DNA of 64,000 bases from UBA940 sp031547885. GTDB lineage: Bacteria; Bacteroidota; Bacteroidia; Bacteroidales; Rikenellaceae. The translations under genes were made by a program, and so were the position numbers. Within the stretch, counting starts at the first letter, position 1; the number at the start of each line of letters is the position of its first letter. The notes beneath the pieces are model-generated. The model did not search any database and was not told the DNA's origin. It saw nothing but the letters and a program-made list of their open reading frames with translations. Shown piece by piece: positions 37,961 to 45,671 of this stretch. Location of the stretch: positions 186,001 to 250,000 of the forward strand of contig JAVBRO010000009.1 of assembly GCA_031547885.1 (NCBI GenBank), given 5' to 3'.

Positions 37961-38068
37961 TGTCATCCCGAGTGAGCCGAAACCGTATCGGGTCGGTCGG
38001 GTTGTTTATTTACTTTCGACGACGAGGGATCTACCATATAATCCGACGCGCTTCGAAATGATATATCT
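37961..38068. repeat. TGTCATCCCGAG repeat, diverged copy
   Basis: Begins TGTCATCCCGAGTGAG and contains GAGGGATCT; the right side ends CGCTTCGAAATGATATATCTC. It resembles the repeat at 45048-45138. The rest of 37911-38179 shows no gene. Confidence 0.6.
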
Positions 38069-38179
38069 CAAAAAACAAAAATACTAATAATAAGGCACGT
38101 CCTTTGCGCGCAGTATTAAAATTTTGTAAAAGTTATCAAAACGGGTAGTTGAAAACGCTGGATCGTCCGAAAAAAAGAA

Positions 38180-38187
38180 TACCTTTG
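38180..38187 (+). promoter_or_regulatory. sppA -7 box
   Basis: TACCTTTG, 50 bases before the sppA ATG. No -33 element at the right distance is seen. Confidence 0.5.
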
Positions 38188-38237
38188 TTTGTCAGATGTT
38201 TAGAAAACAGAAGAATTAATCAAAAAACGTCAAGCAT

Positions 38238-40148
38238 ATGAATTTTTTTAAGAATTTTCTGGCCAGTCTTCTGGCCGTCATTGTGGCCTTCGGGCTGATG
38301 ATAATGATCTGGTCGATGATCATTGCCGGCATAATCGCTTCGTTCGGCAGTGCGGTCCCCTCTGTTCCCGCCAATTCGGTCCTGCGGCTTAACCTCGGAG
38401 CAATTACCGACGCTCCGGCAAGCTCGATTTATGACGAGTTCGACTTCATGTCGATGACCCCGAAGACACGCACGACCCAGTTGTCGGCCGTTACAGCCAT
38501 ACAGGCCGCCGCCGCCGACAACCGTATAAAGGGCATCTACATCAATTTCGACGAGCACACCAACGTGTCGCTGTCCAACCTCGAGGAGATCCGCGCCGAG
38601 CTGGTCAAATTCAAGGAGAGCGGCAAGTTCATCCTCGCCTACAATGAGAATTACAGCCATGCCGGCTATTATCTTTCGTCGGTGGCCGACAAGGTCTACA
38701 TCAATCCCGAGGGGAGCATGCAGTGGTACGGCCTCTCCTTGCAGACCATGTTCTTTAAAGGCCTTCTCGACAAGCTCGACATCGTTCCCGAAGTCATCCG
38801 CCACGGGTCGTTCAAGTCGGCCGTCGAACCGTTTATTCTGGATAAGATGAGCCCCGAGAACAAGCTCCAGTACCAGACCATGGCCAACTCGATATGGAAT
38901 ATGATTGTCGGAGCCGTCTCCGAAGCTAGGATGATCTCCGCCGACAACCTTAACGGATGGGCCAACACGCTCGCCATAGATTCTCCGACGACGGCCCTCG
39001 AAAAGGGCCTTGTGGACGGTCTGCGCTACGAAGACGAGGTGATGGCCGAGTTGAGCCGGATGATCAATATCTGGCCGGTTGATAAAATTGTGGACGAAGA
39101 GGCCGCTTTAGCGTCTGCCGACGATGGTGAGGCATTGGAGGGCGGCGAAGAAGCGGTTGAGGAAGAGACCGCTGCAGCCGGGGAACAGGTAGAGGCTAAA
39201 AAATCGAAACGTACCGCCGTGAGTGATCCCAACATCGTTTCGTTCGGCAACTATGCGTCCCAGGTCGCTACAACCGCGAAACACATCTCCCGCAACAAGA
39301 TCGCCGTCATTTATGCCGAAGGCGACATCGTTTCGGGCGACGGCTCGACGGGCCAGGTGGGCAGCGCGGCGATACTCAAGAAACTTTCGAAAGTGCGCAA
39401 GGATCCCAATGTCAAGGCGGTCGTTTTCCGTGTCAATTCACCCGGCGGCAGCGCCCTTGCCTCGGAAGTGATGTGGCGCGAACTGCAACTCCTCAAGGAA
39501 GAGGTTCCCGTGATCGTTTCGATGGGCAGCTACGCCGCATCGGGGGGCTACTACATATCGTGCCCGGCCGACGTGATATATGCCAGCAAAAGCACCCTGA
39601 CCGGTTCTATCGGCGTTTTCGGGCTGCATGCCAATATCGGCAAGTCGCTTAAGAAGAATCTCGGTATCACGGTGGACGGCGTGACCACCAACACATATTC
39701 CGACATCGGGACGCTTTACCGCGAGATTTTGCCCGCCGAAAAAGCCTACATCCAGAAATCGGTCGAGGATGTCTACACCACGTTCGTGGGCCATGTCTCC
39801 CAGGGCCGCAACATGTCCTTCGAGGCCGTCGACAACATCGGGCAGGGCCGCGTCTGGACTGGCGCCGATGCTGTAGGCATCGGCCTCGTGGACGGTATCG
39901 GCGGCATCGCCGACGCCATTGCGATCGCGGCCGACCGTGCAGGCGTCGCCGAAGATTTCCGCATCTGGGAGGTCGGCGACGACTATTCGAGCATCGCGGC
40001 ACTCCTCAGCGGATTCTCGGCATCGGTGCGCAAGTCGGTTATGATCGACGAACTGGGCGGGGCTTTCGAACAGTACAACGCCCTTAAGAGCATGCTCGAA
40101 GAGACTGGCGTCCAAGCCCGCATGCCCTACGTCATCGACATCCGGTAG
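38238..40148 (+). CDS. sppA: Signal peptide peptidase SppA, long form
   Basis: 636 residues, the 67K type with two tandem S49 domains. One N-terminal membrane helix. The catalytic Lys lies in HGSFKSAVEPF (about residue 193) and the Ser in MGSYAASGGYY (about 435), as in E. coli SppA where each dyad uses both domains. An acidic Glu/Ala-rich linker (about 290-325) separates the domains and is unusually long. Degrades leftover signal peptides in the membrane. Confidence 0.95.
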   Translation: MNFFKNFLASLLAVIVAFGLMIMIWSMIIAGIIASFGSAVPSVPANSVLRLNLGAITDAPASSIYDEFDFMSMTPKTRTTQLSAVTAIQAAAADNRIKGIYINFDEHTNVSLSNLEEIRAELVKFKESGKFILAYNENYSHAGYYLSSVADKVYINPEGSMQWYGLSLQTMFFKGLLDKLDIVPEVIRHGSFKSAVEPFILDKMSPENKLQYQTMANSIWNMIVGAVSEARMISADNLNGWANTLAIDSPTTALEKGLVDGLRYEDEVMAELSRMINIWPVDKIVDEEAALASADDGEALEGGEEAVEEETAAAGEQVEAKKSKRTAVSDPNIVSFGNYASQVATTAKHISRNKIAVIYAEGDIVSGDGSTGQVGSAAILKKLSKVRKDPNVKAVVFRVNSPGGSALASEVMWRELQLLKEEVPVIVSMGSYAASGGYYISCPADVIYASKSTLTGSIGVFGLHANIGKSLKKNLGITVDGVTTNTYSDIGTLYREILPAEKAYIQKSVEDVYTTFVGHVSQGRNMSFEAVDNIGQGRVWTGADAVGIGLVDGIGGIADAIAIAADRAGVAEDFRIWEVGDDYSSIAALLSGFSASVRKSVMIDELGGAFEQYNALKSMLEETGVQARMPYVIDIR

Positions 40149-40171
40149 TCCCGCACTGCCGCCAAATTGTG

Positions 40172-40210
40172 AAGAGCGCTCCATTTTCAGAGCGCTCTTT
40201 TCTCTTTCTT
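40172..40210 (+). terminator. Intrinsic terminator of sppA
   Basis: Perfect 9-bp stem AAGAGCGCT/AGCGCTCTT with a T/C-rich tail, 23 bases after the stop and just before repeat F. Confidence 0.85.
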
Positions 40211-40212
40211 AT

Positions 40213-40552
40213 GTTACTTTGGCAAATCCCAAAGTAACATAAGGATTGCGCGAACGCGCGCACCGATTTATTTTGGTGGCCACGGCCACGGCGGTTTATT
40301 TTGATGCAAAGGGGATGTTTCGTCAACGCTGTTATTGAAATTATGCAGGTTGCACGTAGTGCAACATTATATTGAAAGGATCCGATCTCGAAAATTTATT
40401 TTCAGAGTCAGATCCTTTCAATATAAGTTGTCAGGCTTCGCCTGCCGCGCAATTTCAATAACCAGCCAAAATCCGCAAAACATCCCTACCATCAAAATAG
40501 TAGGAATCGCAGATTCCGTTAAAAATTGTTGGGCGACTTTTTTAAAAGTCGT
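40213..40552 (+). repeat. Multi-hairpin intergenic element, copy F
   Basis: 340 bp between convergent sppA and murA. GTTACTTTGG/CCAAAGTAAC 40213-40238; TGCGCG/CGCGCA 40247-40262; an extra hairpin GTGGC/GCCAC 40276-40289 with repeated spacer; outer arms 40331-40348 and 40445-40462; GTTGCAC/GTGCAAC 40349-40365; CAGGC/GCCTG 40432-40444; GGAATC/GATTCC 40503-40517; end hairpin 40533-40552. Central cruciform in the same flipped state as D and E. Confidence 0.93.
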
Positions 40553-40587
40553 GATTCTGTGGGGAAGTCGCAGTTGCGTGACAGAGG

Positions 40588-41895
40588 TCAATCTCTACGG
40601 ATGATCCTTGCTCCGATTGCGTTGAGGCGTCCGTCGATATTCTGGTAGCCGCGGTCGATCTGCTCGATGTTCTGGATTATGCTGGTGCCGCCGGCCGACA
40701 TCGCGGCGATCAGAAGCGCAACCCCGGCGCGGATATCCGGAGATGTCATTTGAGTGGGTTTCAATCGGAAATTGTGGTCGTGGCCTATGACGGTGGCGCG
40801 GTGGGGGTCGCACAGGATGATCTGCGCTCCCATATCGATCAGTTTGTCGACAAAGAAGAGGCGGCTCTCGAACATCTTCTGGTGGATCAGCACCGCTCCC
40901 TTCGCCTGCGTCGCGACGACAAGGAAGACCGACAGCAGGTCGGGCGTCAGGCCCGGCCACGGTGCGTCGGCGATGGTCATTATCGAGCCGTCGATAAAGG
41001 TGTCGATGCAGTAGTGGTCCTGCTGCGGGACGTGGATATCGTCGCCCCGCTGCTCGAAAACGATACCCATCCTGGCGAACTGCTGCGGGATGATGCCCAG
41101 GTTCTCATACGAAACGTTTTTTATGGTGATCTCACTCTGCGTCATCGCCGCCATGCCGATGAAACTGCCCACCTCGATCATGTCTGGGAGCAGTGCGTGG
41201 TCCGTTCCGTGCAGCTCTTCCACCCCTTCGATGGTCAGCAGGTTCGAAGCGATGCCCGAGATCTTCGCGCCCATGCGGTTGAGCATCTTGCACAGTTGCT
41301 GCAGATAAGGCTCGCAGGCGGCGTTGTAGATCGTGGTGAAGCCTTTGGCCATTACGGCGGCCATGACGATGTTGGCCGTTCCGGTCACAGAAGCCTCGTC
41401 CAGCAGCATGTAGCATCCGCGCAGGTTGCGCCCTTCGACCGTGAAGAAGTTGCCGCCGGTGTCGAAATCGAACGTTGCGCCGAGTTTCTGGAAACCGATG
41501 AAGTGGGTGTCCAGACGCCGGCGTCCTATCTTGTCGCCGCCGGGTTTAGGCATATGTCCGATCCCGAAACGGGCCAGCAGGGGGCCGATTATCATCACCG
41601 ACCCGCGCAGGCGTGTTGCCCGTTCGCGGAAATCGTTGGATTTCATGTAGTCGAGATCGATATCTGCGGCGCGGAACGAGTAAGTTCCCTCGTCGGGATG
41701 TTCGATCTCAACACCGAGTTTTGCGAGCAGTTCGATTAGCTGTATGACGTCGACTATCTGCGGGATATTGCGGATTGTCACTTTTTCGGCGGTCAACAGT
41801 GTTGCGCAGATCACTTGTAATGCTTCGTTCTTTGCGCCTTGGGCGGTGATTTCGCCTTTGAGGGGACGTCCCCCGGTAACTTCGAATATTGCCAT
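40588..41895 (-). CDS. murA: UDP-N-acetylglucosamine 1-carboxyvinyltransferase, Cys-to-Asp form
   Basis: 435 residues. First committed step of peptidoglycan synthesis: enolpyruvyl transfer from PEP to UDP-GlcNAc. The active-site loop reads PKPGGDKIGRRRLD; the Asp stands where E. coli MurA has Cys115. Enzymes with Asp there are active but not alkylated by fosfomycin. Start 41895 (MAIFEVTGG) is preferred; the upstream frame to 41976 overlaps the tRNA promoter. Confidence 0.96.
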   Translation of the reverse strand: MAIFEVTGGRPLKGEITAQGAKNEALQVICATLLTAEKVTIRNIPQIVDVIQLIELLAKLGVEIEHPDEGTYSFRAADIDLDYMKSNDFRERATRLRGSVMIIGPLLARFGIGHMPKPGGDKIGRRRLDTHFIGFQKLGATFDFDTGGNFFTVEGRNLRGCYMLLDEASVTGTANIVMAAVMAKGFTTIYNAACEPYLQQLCKMLNRMGAKISGIASNLLTIEGVEELHGTDHALLPDMIEVGSFIGMAAMTQSEITIKNVSYENLGIIPQQFARMGIVFEQRGDDIHVPQQDHYCIDTFIDGSIMTIADAPWPGLTPDLLSVFLVVATQAKGAVLIHQKMFESRLFFVDKLIDMGAQIILCDPHRATVIGHDHNFRLKPTQMTSPDIRAGVALLIAAMSAGGTSIIQNIEQIDRGYQNIDGRLNAIGARIIRRD

Positions 41896-41932
41896 GCGTA
41901 TGGATTTTATGCAATCCGAAAGTAGTGAAATT

Positions 41933-41963
41933 TTTGCGAATAATAAAAATTTAGCTACATTTG
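41933..41963 (+). promoter_or_regulatory. tRNA-Met promoter
   Basis: TTTG (41933-41936), 19 bases, TACATTTG (41956-41963): an exact match to the Bacteroidota sigma-ABfr consensus. The tRNA begins 33 bases later. Confidence 0.85.
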
Positions 41964-41996
41964 CACGCTCATCCACAGAAAATGTGTTTGGCAGAT

Positions 41997-42073
41997 GGCG
42001 GGTTAGCTCAGCTGGTTAGAGCGCATGATTCATAATCATGAGGTCCCGAGTTCAAGTCTCGGACCCGCTACCA
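41997..42073 (+). tRNA. tRNA-Met (CAT)
   Basis: 77 bases including encoded CCA. Acceptor GGCGGGT/ACCCGCT, D arm with AGCTGGTTA, anticodon stem CATGA/TCATG with loop TTCATAA (anticodon CAT), T arm CCGAG/CTCGG with loop TTCAAGT. Acceptor and D arm look like elongator Met; a tRNA-Ile2 with modified CAT cannot be excluded by eye. Confidence 0.93.
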
Positions 42074-42081
42074 CAGAAAAT

Positions 42082-42119
42082 CAAGAGGTTACAGCAACAG
42101 TTGTAACCTCTTGTTTTTT
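42082..42119 (+). terminator. tRNA-Met terminator
   Basis: CAAGAGGTTACA pairs with TGTAACCTCTTG, followed by six T. A near copy follows the pseudo-tRNA at 45575. The following 42120-42230 holds nothing recognisable. Confidence 0.9.
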
Positions 42120-42230
42120 GCCGGGGCACACGATTTACACACAACTCCGGCGATTCTCTGTTATTTCTGGATATTTAAAACAACTCCGGGTATTTATGTT
42201 GTTTCAGGAGCTTTTCAATCCTGCTAAACA

Positions 42231-43376
42231 TTACGGGTGCCCGTCGCTCTCCGCGTCCGAAAGCGTGGTGCGTTTTTTCTCGAGCGAATTCCATGCATAG
42301 ATGATGTAAGCCAGCACGAACGGGATTATCAGCGACACTATCGACATCACCTTCAGGGTGAAGAAACTCGACGAGGCGCCCGATATCGTCAGCGAGCTCT
42401 GCAGGTCGGCCGTCGACGGGTAGAACGCGGTGTTATTGTATCCCGCCGCCAGCAGCAGGCAGCATACCGTCGCCACTGTTCCCACGCCCGAGAACCATAT
42501 CCCACGGCGCGACGATTTACAGAACAGGGTGATGATAATGCCGTAGAGCACCGCCAGCACGCCCAGCACAAAGAACACTCCCACTACGGGCATCTCAATG
42601 AAATTGATAAAATACTTGTACGGCTGCATATACACTTCGCCCGTGTCGGGGAAAACGGCAAAACCTGCGGACAGGAATGTCCACACGACAAATACTAGAA
42701 AGAAAATCACGAACGGAAGCGCGTTGTACCACATGGCTTTCCGGCTGCGGGCTTCCGTTTCGGGGTCGTCGACGCGGTTGACGAAGAGCTGCAGGGCGAG
42801 CGTGCGGGCAAGGAACAGCACCGCAAGACCAAGTGCGGCATTGCGCGGATCGGCGATGGCTTCCAGGCCGTGCCATCCGTTGCCCCATCGGCTTATCACC
42901 GGCGAGGCGGCGTTGGTGATATTTCCCATATTGACCGTGAAGTCGGAGCCGGTGAAGAACGTTCCGACAACGATCCCTATCAGGAACGTACCCAGAAGTC
43001 CGTTCAGCATCAGGAACCCGTCGTAGATCTTCCGTCCGAAGATATTCCCGGGCCGCGACCGGCACTCGTAAGAGACGGCCTGCAGCACGAACGAGAAGAG
43101 GATGACCATCCACAGCCAGTATGCGCCGCCGAAACTGGTCGAGTAGAAGAGCGGGAACGAGGCGAACAGCGCGCCCCCGAACGTTACGAGCGTGGTGAAC
43201 GTATATTCCCATTTACGCCCCAGGATGCTTATCATTATCTTGCGCTGGCCGTCGTTTCGCGGCAGCGAAAAAAGCATGGACTGGCCCCCCTGCACAAAGA
43301 GCAGGAAAGCGAGCAGGCCCCCGAGCAGCGAGATCAGAAACCACCAGTAATGCTGAAGTAAATCGTATGTGATCAT
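42231..43376 (-). CDS. cydB: Cytochrome bd oxidase subunit II
   Basis: 381 residues with about nine membrane helices. Partner of CydA in the quinol oxidase that reduces oxygen at very low tension, used by gut Bacteroidota as nanaerobic respiration. The N-terminus YDLLQHYWWFLISLLGGLLAF and the segment CRSRPGNIFG are family features. It lies 12 bases after cydA. Confidence 0.95.
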   Translation of the reverse strand: MITYDLLQHYWWFLISLLGGLLAFLLFVQGGQSMLFSLPRNDGQRKIMISILGRKWEYTFTTLVTFGGALFASFPLFYSTSFGGAYWLWMVILFSFVLQAVSYECRSRPGNIFGRKIYDGFLMLNGLLGTFLIGIVVGTFFTGSDFTVNMGNITNAASPVISRWGNGWHGLEAIADPRNAALGLAVLFLARTLALQLFVNRVDDPETEARSRKAMWYNALPFVIFFLVFVVWTFLSAGFAVFPDTGEVYMQPYKYFINFIEMPVVGVFFVLGVLAVLYGIIITLFCKSSRRGIWFSGVGTVATVCCLLLAAGYNNTAFYPSTADLQSSLTISGASSSFFTLKVMSIVSLIIPFVLAYIIYAWNSLEKKRTTLSDAESDGHP

Positions 43377-43388
43377 AGCTCTCTGTTT

Positions 43389-44981
43389 TTAATAGTTATC
43401 ATTGCCGGGGATCTCCTTTGCCGCTTCGTCGAACGGTTCGGGCCCTTTCTTTATCTGTTTGAGCATGATCCTCACCTCGGCCAGCAGCAGGACGGTGAAC
43501 AGCACGGCGAAGATCCAGAAGGTGGTCTTCACATCGCCGACCGAGATACCCGAGATGGCGGCCTGGACAGGCAGGATATCCTGTATGGCCCACGGCTGGC
43601 GTCCCACCTCGGCGACCACCCAGCCGAACTGTCCGGCCAGATACCCGAGCGGTATGGTTATGATGCCAAGCCACAGCAGCCAGCGGTGTTTCGAAATATC
43701 GCGTTTTTTGCTCCACGCGAAGAATCCGGCCACAAGGAAGAGCGCTATGAACCACAGCCCCAGCAGCACCATTATATGGAACGAATAGAATGTCAGACCC
43801 ACAGGCGGGATCAGATCCTCGGGCTTGTCGAGATACCCGTAGCCGAACCAGGCGTAGTTCTCTTTCAGTTCCTCCCGATATACCGGTATCATCTCCCCGT
43901 CCTCGTCAGCGATAGCGCCGCGGTAATTCTCGAGCGCATCATGGGCAAGTTTCCCGCGCCGCTGCATCTCCGTGAACGACAGCGCTATGGTCCCGTCGGG
44001 TTTCACATAGCCCCCCTCGATGATGTCATGGATGCCAGGCACATATGCGTTGAAATCCGAAAATGCGAGGAATGACAGGGTTTTTGGCAGCGCTATCTTC
44101 GCCACGACCGGCTTCACGCCGTCGTCATATGATTTCTTTTCGGGATTAAGCACACCCACCGCGACGAGTTCCACGCCGTTGTAGCCGTCGTAGTGCCCCT
44201 CCATGGCGGCAAGTTTCATGGGCTGATGATCCGCTACGTTGCCGGCCGAAGTGTGCCCGGTGACCAGTATCAGTATCGACGAGATAAGCCCGAACAGCGT
44301 TCCGGCCTTCATGCTCTTCATCGCGAAACCGGTGTGCCGCCTGCGCAGCAGGAACCATCCGCTGACCCCGATGACGAATATTCCGCCCAGGACCCAGCCC
44401 GACAGCACCGTGTGTATGAATTTATTGATCGCTACGGGCGAGCCGAGGATGGCCCAGAAGTCGATCATCTCGTTGCGGCCGACGTCGGGATTGAACTCCA
44501 TCCCCACCGGGTACTGCATCCATGCGTTGGCCACGAGTATCCACAGCGCCGAGATAGTCGCGCCGAAGATGGTGAGCCAGGTCGATGCGAGGTGCATCTT
44601 TTTACCGAGCTTGTTCCACCCGAAGAACATCAGCGAGATGAAGGTGGCTTCGAGGAAGAATGCGAGCGTGGCTTCGATGGCGAGCGGCGCGCCGAAGATA
44701 TCGCCCACGAACCAGCTGTAGTTGGACCAGTTGGTGCCGAACTGGAATTCGAGGATGAGTCCGGTGGCGACGCCGAAAGCGAAGTTGATGCCGAAAAGGC
44801 GCATCCAGAACTTGGCGGCGTTCTTCCACTCCTCCTTTCCGGTGCGCACATACATGGTCTCCATCACCGCCATGACAATGCCCAGCCCGAGCGTCAGCGG
44901 AACGAAGATCCAATGGTAACAGGCCGTCAGGGCGAACTGCGCCCTCGACCAGTCGACTAATGAAGCGGTCAGTAGTTCCAT
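43389..44981 (-). CDS. cydA: Cytochrome bd oxidase subunit I
   Basis: 530 residues. Binds hemes b558, b595 and d. The N-terminal ARAQF-like start is WSRAQFALTACYHWIFVPLTLG, with the heme-ligand His in ACYHW. GWVLGGIF with a nearby His and later GRQPW are further core motifs. A periplasmic stretch with VKPDGTIALSF makes it longer than short-loop CydA proteins. Operon cydA-cydB with a DUF4492 gene upstream. Confidence 0.96.
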   Translation of the reverse strand: MELLTASLVDWSRAQFALTACYHWIFVPLTLGLGIVMAVMETMYVRTGKEEWKNAAKFWMRLFGINFAFGVATGLILEFQFGTNWSNYSWFVGDIFGAPLAIEATLAFFLEATFISLMFFGWNKLGKKMHLASTWLTIFGATISALWILVANAWMQYPVGMEFNPDVGRNEMIDFWAILGSPVAINKFIHTVLSGWVLGGIFVIGVSGWFLLRRRHTGFAMKSMKAGTLFGLISSILILVTGHTSAGNVADHQPMKLAAMEGHYDGYNGVELVAVGVLNPEKKSYDDGVKPVVAKIALPKTLSFLAFSDFNAYVPGIHDIIEGGYVKPDGTIALSFTEMQRRGKLAHDALENYRGAIADEDGEMIPVYREELKENYAWFGYGYLDKPEDLIPPVGLTFYSFHIMVLLGLWFIALFLVAGFFAWSKKRDISKHRWLLWLGIITIPLGYLAGQFGWVVAEVGRQPWAIQDILPVQAAISGISVGDVKTTFWIFAVLFTVLLLAEVRIMLKQIKKGPEPFDEAAKEIPGNDNY

Positions 44982-45047
44982 TAAGGTTTCGATATTTTAA
45001 GTTAAAGTTGGTCTTACGGGTCTATACACTATTAATATGGTCAGCTA

Positions 45048-45138
45048 TGTCATCCCGAGCGAGAGTCGAGGGATCTGATTGCGAAAGGCCTTGCCCGATC
45101 AGATATCTCGGCTTCACTTCGTTGCGCTCGATATGACA
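45048..45138. repeat. TGTCATCCCGAG inverted repeat
   Basis: Begins TGTCATCCCGAGCGAG and ends GCGCTCGATATGACA, so the ends pair. GAGGGATCTGAT and ATCAGATATCTC pair inside. Together with the copy at 37961 it is an imperfect-palindrome repeat family. Confidence 0.7.
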
Positions 45139-45149
45139 TTTTGCGAAAT

Positions 45150-45377
45150 TCATTTCCCGCGCATGATCAGTTCGTTTATCACATGGTCGGCTTTTTCCTG
45201 CTCGGTATCGAAGTTTTTGTTGAGGTAGTTTGGGAAGAAGAAGAGTTTCAGGATGCCGAACATGATGAAAAGCTTAATTAGCGCGACCGCCCAGAGCGAA
45301 CGCCCTACGGTCATATTGCGGAACCCGTCGCGAAAAAAGTCGTAAACGTTCCTGCAGACGGCGGCTAATCCGGCCAT
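45150..45377 (-). CDS. DUF4492 small membrane protein of the cyd locus
   Basis: 75 residues with one membrane helix (LWAVALIKLFIMFGILKLFFFP) preceded by NVYDFFRDGFRNMT, the DUF4492 pattern. In Bacteroidota this family is usually encoded just before cydA, as here (168 bases). It may be a small oxidase subunit like CydX; that is an inference. Confidence 0.88.
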   Translation of the reverse strand: MAGLAAVCRNVYDFFRDGFRNMTVGRSLWAVALIKLFIMFGILKLFFFPNYLNKNFDTEQEKADHVINELIMRGK

Positions 45378-45504
45378 AGCGGTAAATGTTTAATTGGACT
45401 TCCGGAAGAAGAGTCGTTATATCAGTTTTTAAAATTAATACAAATTCCTGAAAGTACATGCGGTTTTGATGGAAAATTATCAGAGGCTCTTAAGCGGGGG
45501 AGAT

Positions 45505-45568
45505 TTTTGTCGATTAGTTCAACCGATTAAAGTGTTTGACCGGGTTCGGGTCCCGGCCCGCTGCCGCA
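45505..45568 (+). pseudogene. Decayed tRNA-Met copy without anticodon arm
   Basis: 45514-45534 matches the D-arm region of the tRNA at 41997 in 15 of 21 bases, all differences being transitions. Next comes a T arm CCGGG/CCCGG, then CCCGCTGCC in place of ACCCGCTACCA. The anticodon stem-loop (about 16 bases) is missing. A copy of the tRNA terminator follows. It cannot make a working tRNA. Confidence 0.75.
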
Positions 45569-45574
45569 AAACGT

Positions 45575-45606
45575 CAAGAGGTTACGGCGGCAACCGTAAC
45601 CTCTTG
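45575..45606 (+). terminator. Terminator-like hairpin, copy of the tRNA-Met terminator
   Basis: CAAGAGGTTACGG pairs with CCGTAACCTCTTG; the stem matches the tRNA terminator at 42082 apart from paired changes, but the T run is lost. Confidence 0.7.
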
Positions 45607-45671
45607 CTTGCCCGGGCATTTGTCAGTTCAAAGGAATAAACAAAAGGGGCTTAAGATCTTCACAATTCGTG

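Noticed and set aside
42231..45377. Calling the cyd operon a genomic island
   Set aside because: Base composition and gene order (DUF4492-cydA-cydB) are normal for Bacteroidota; the flanking tRNA repeats are reported as a finding only.
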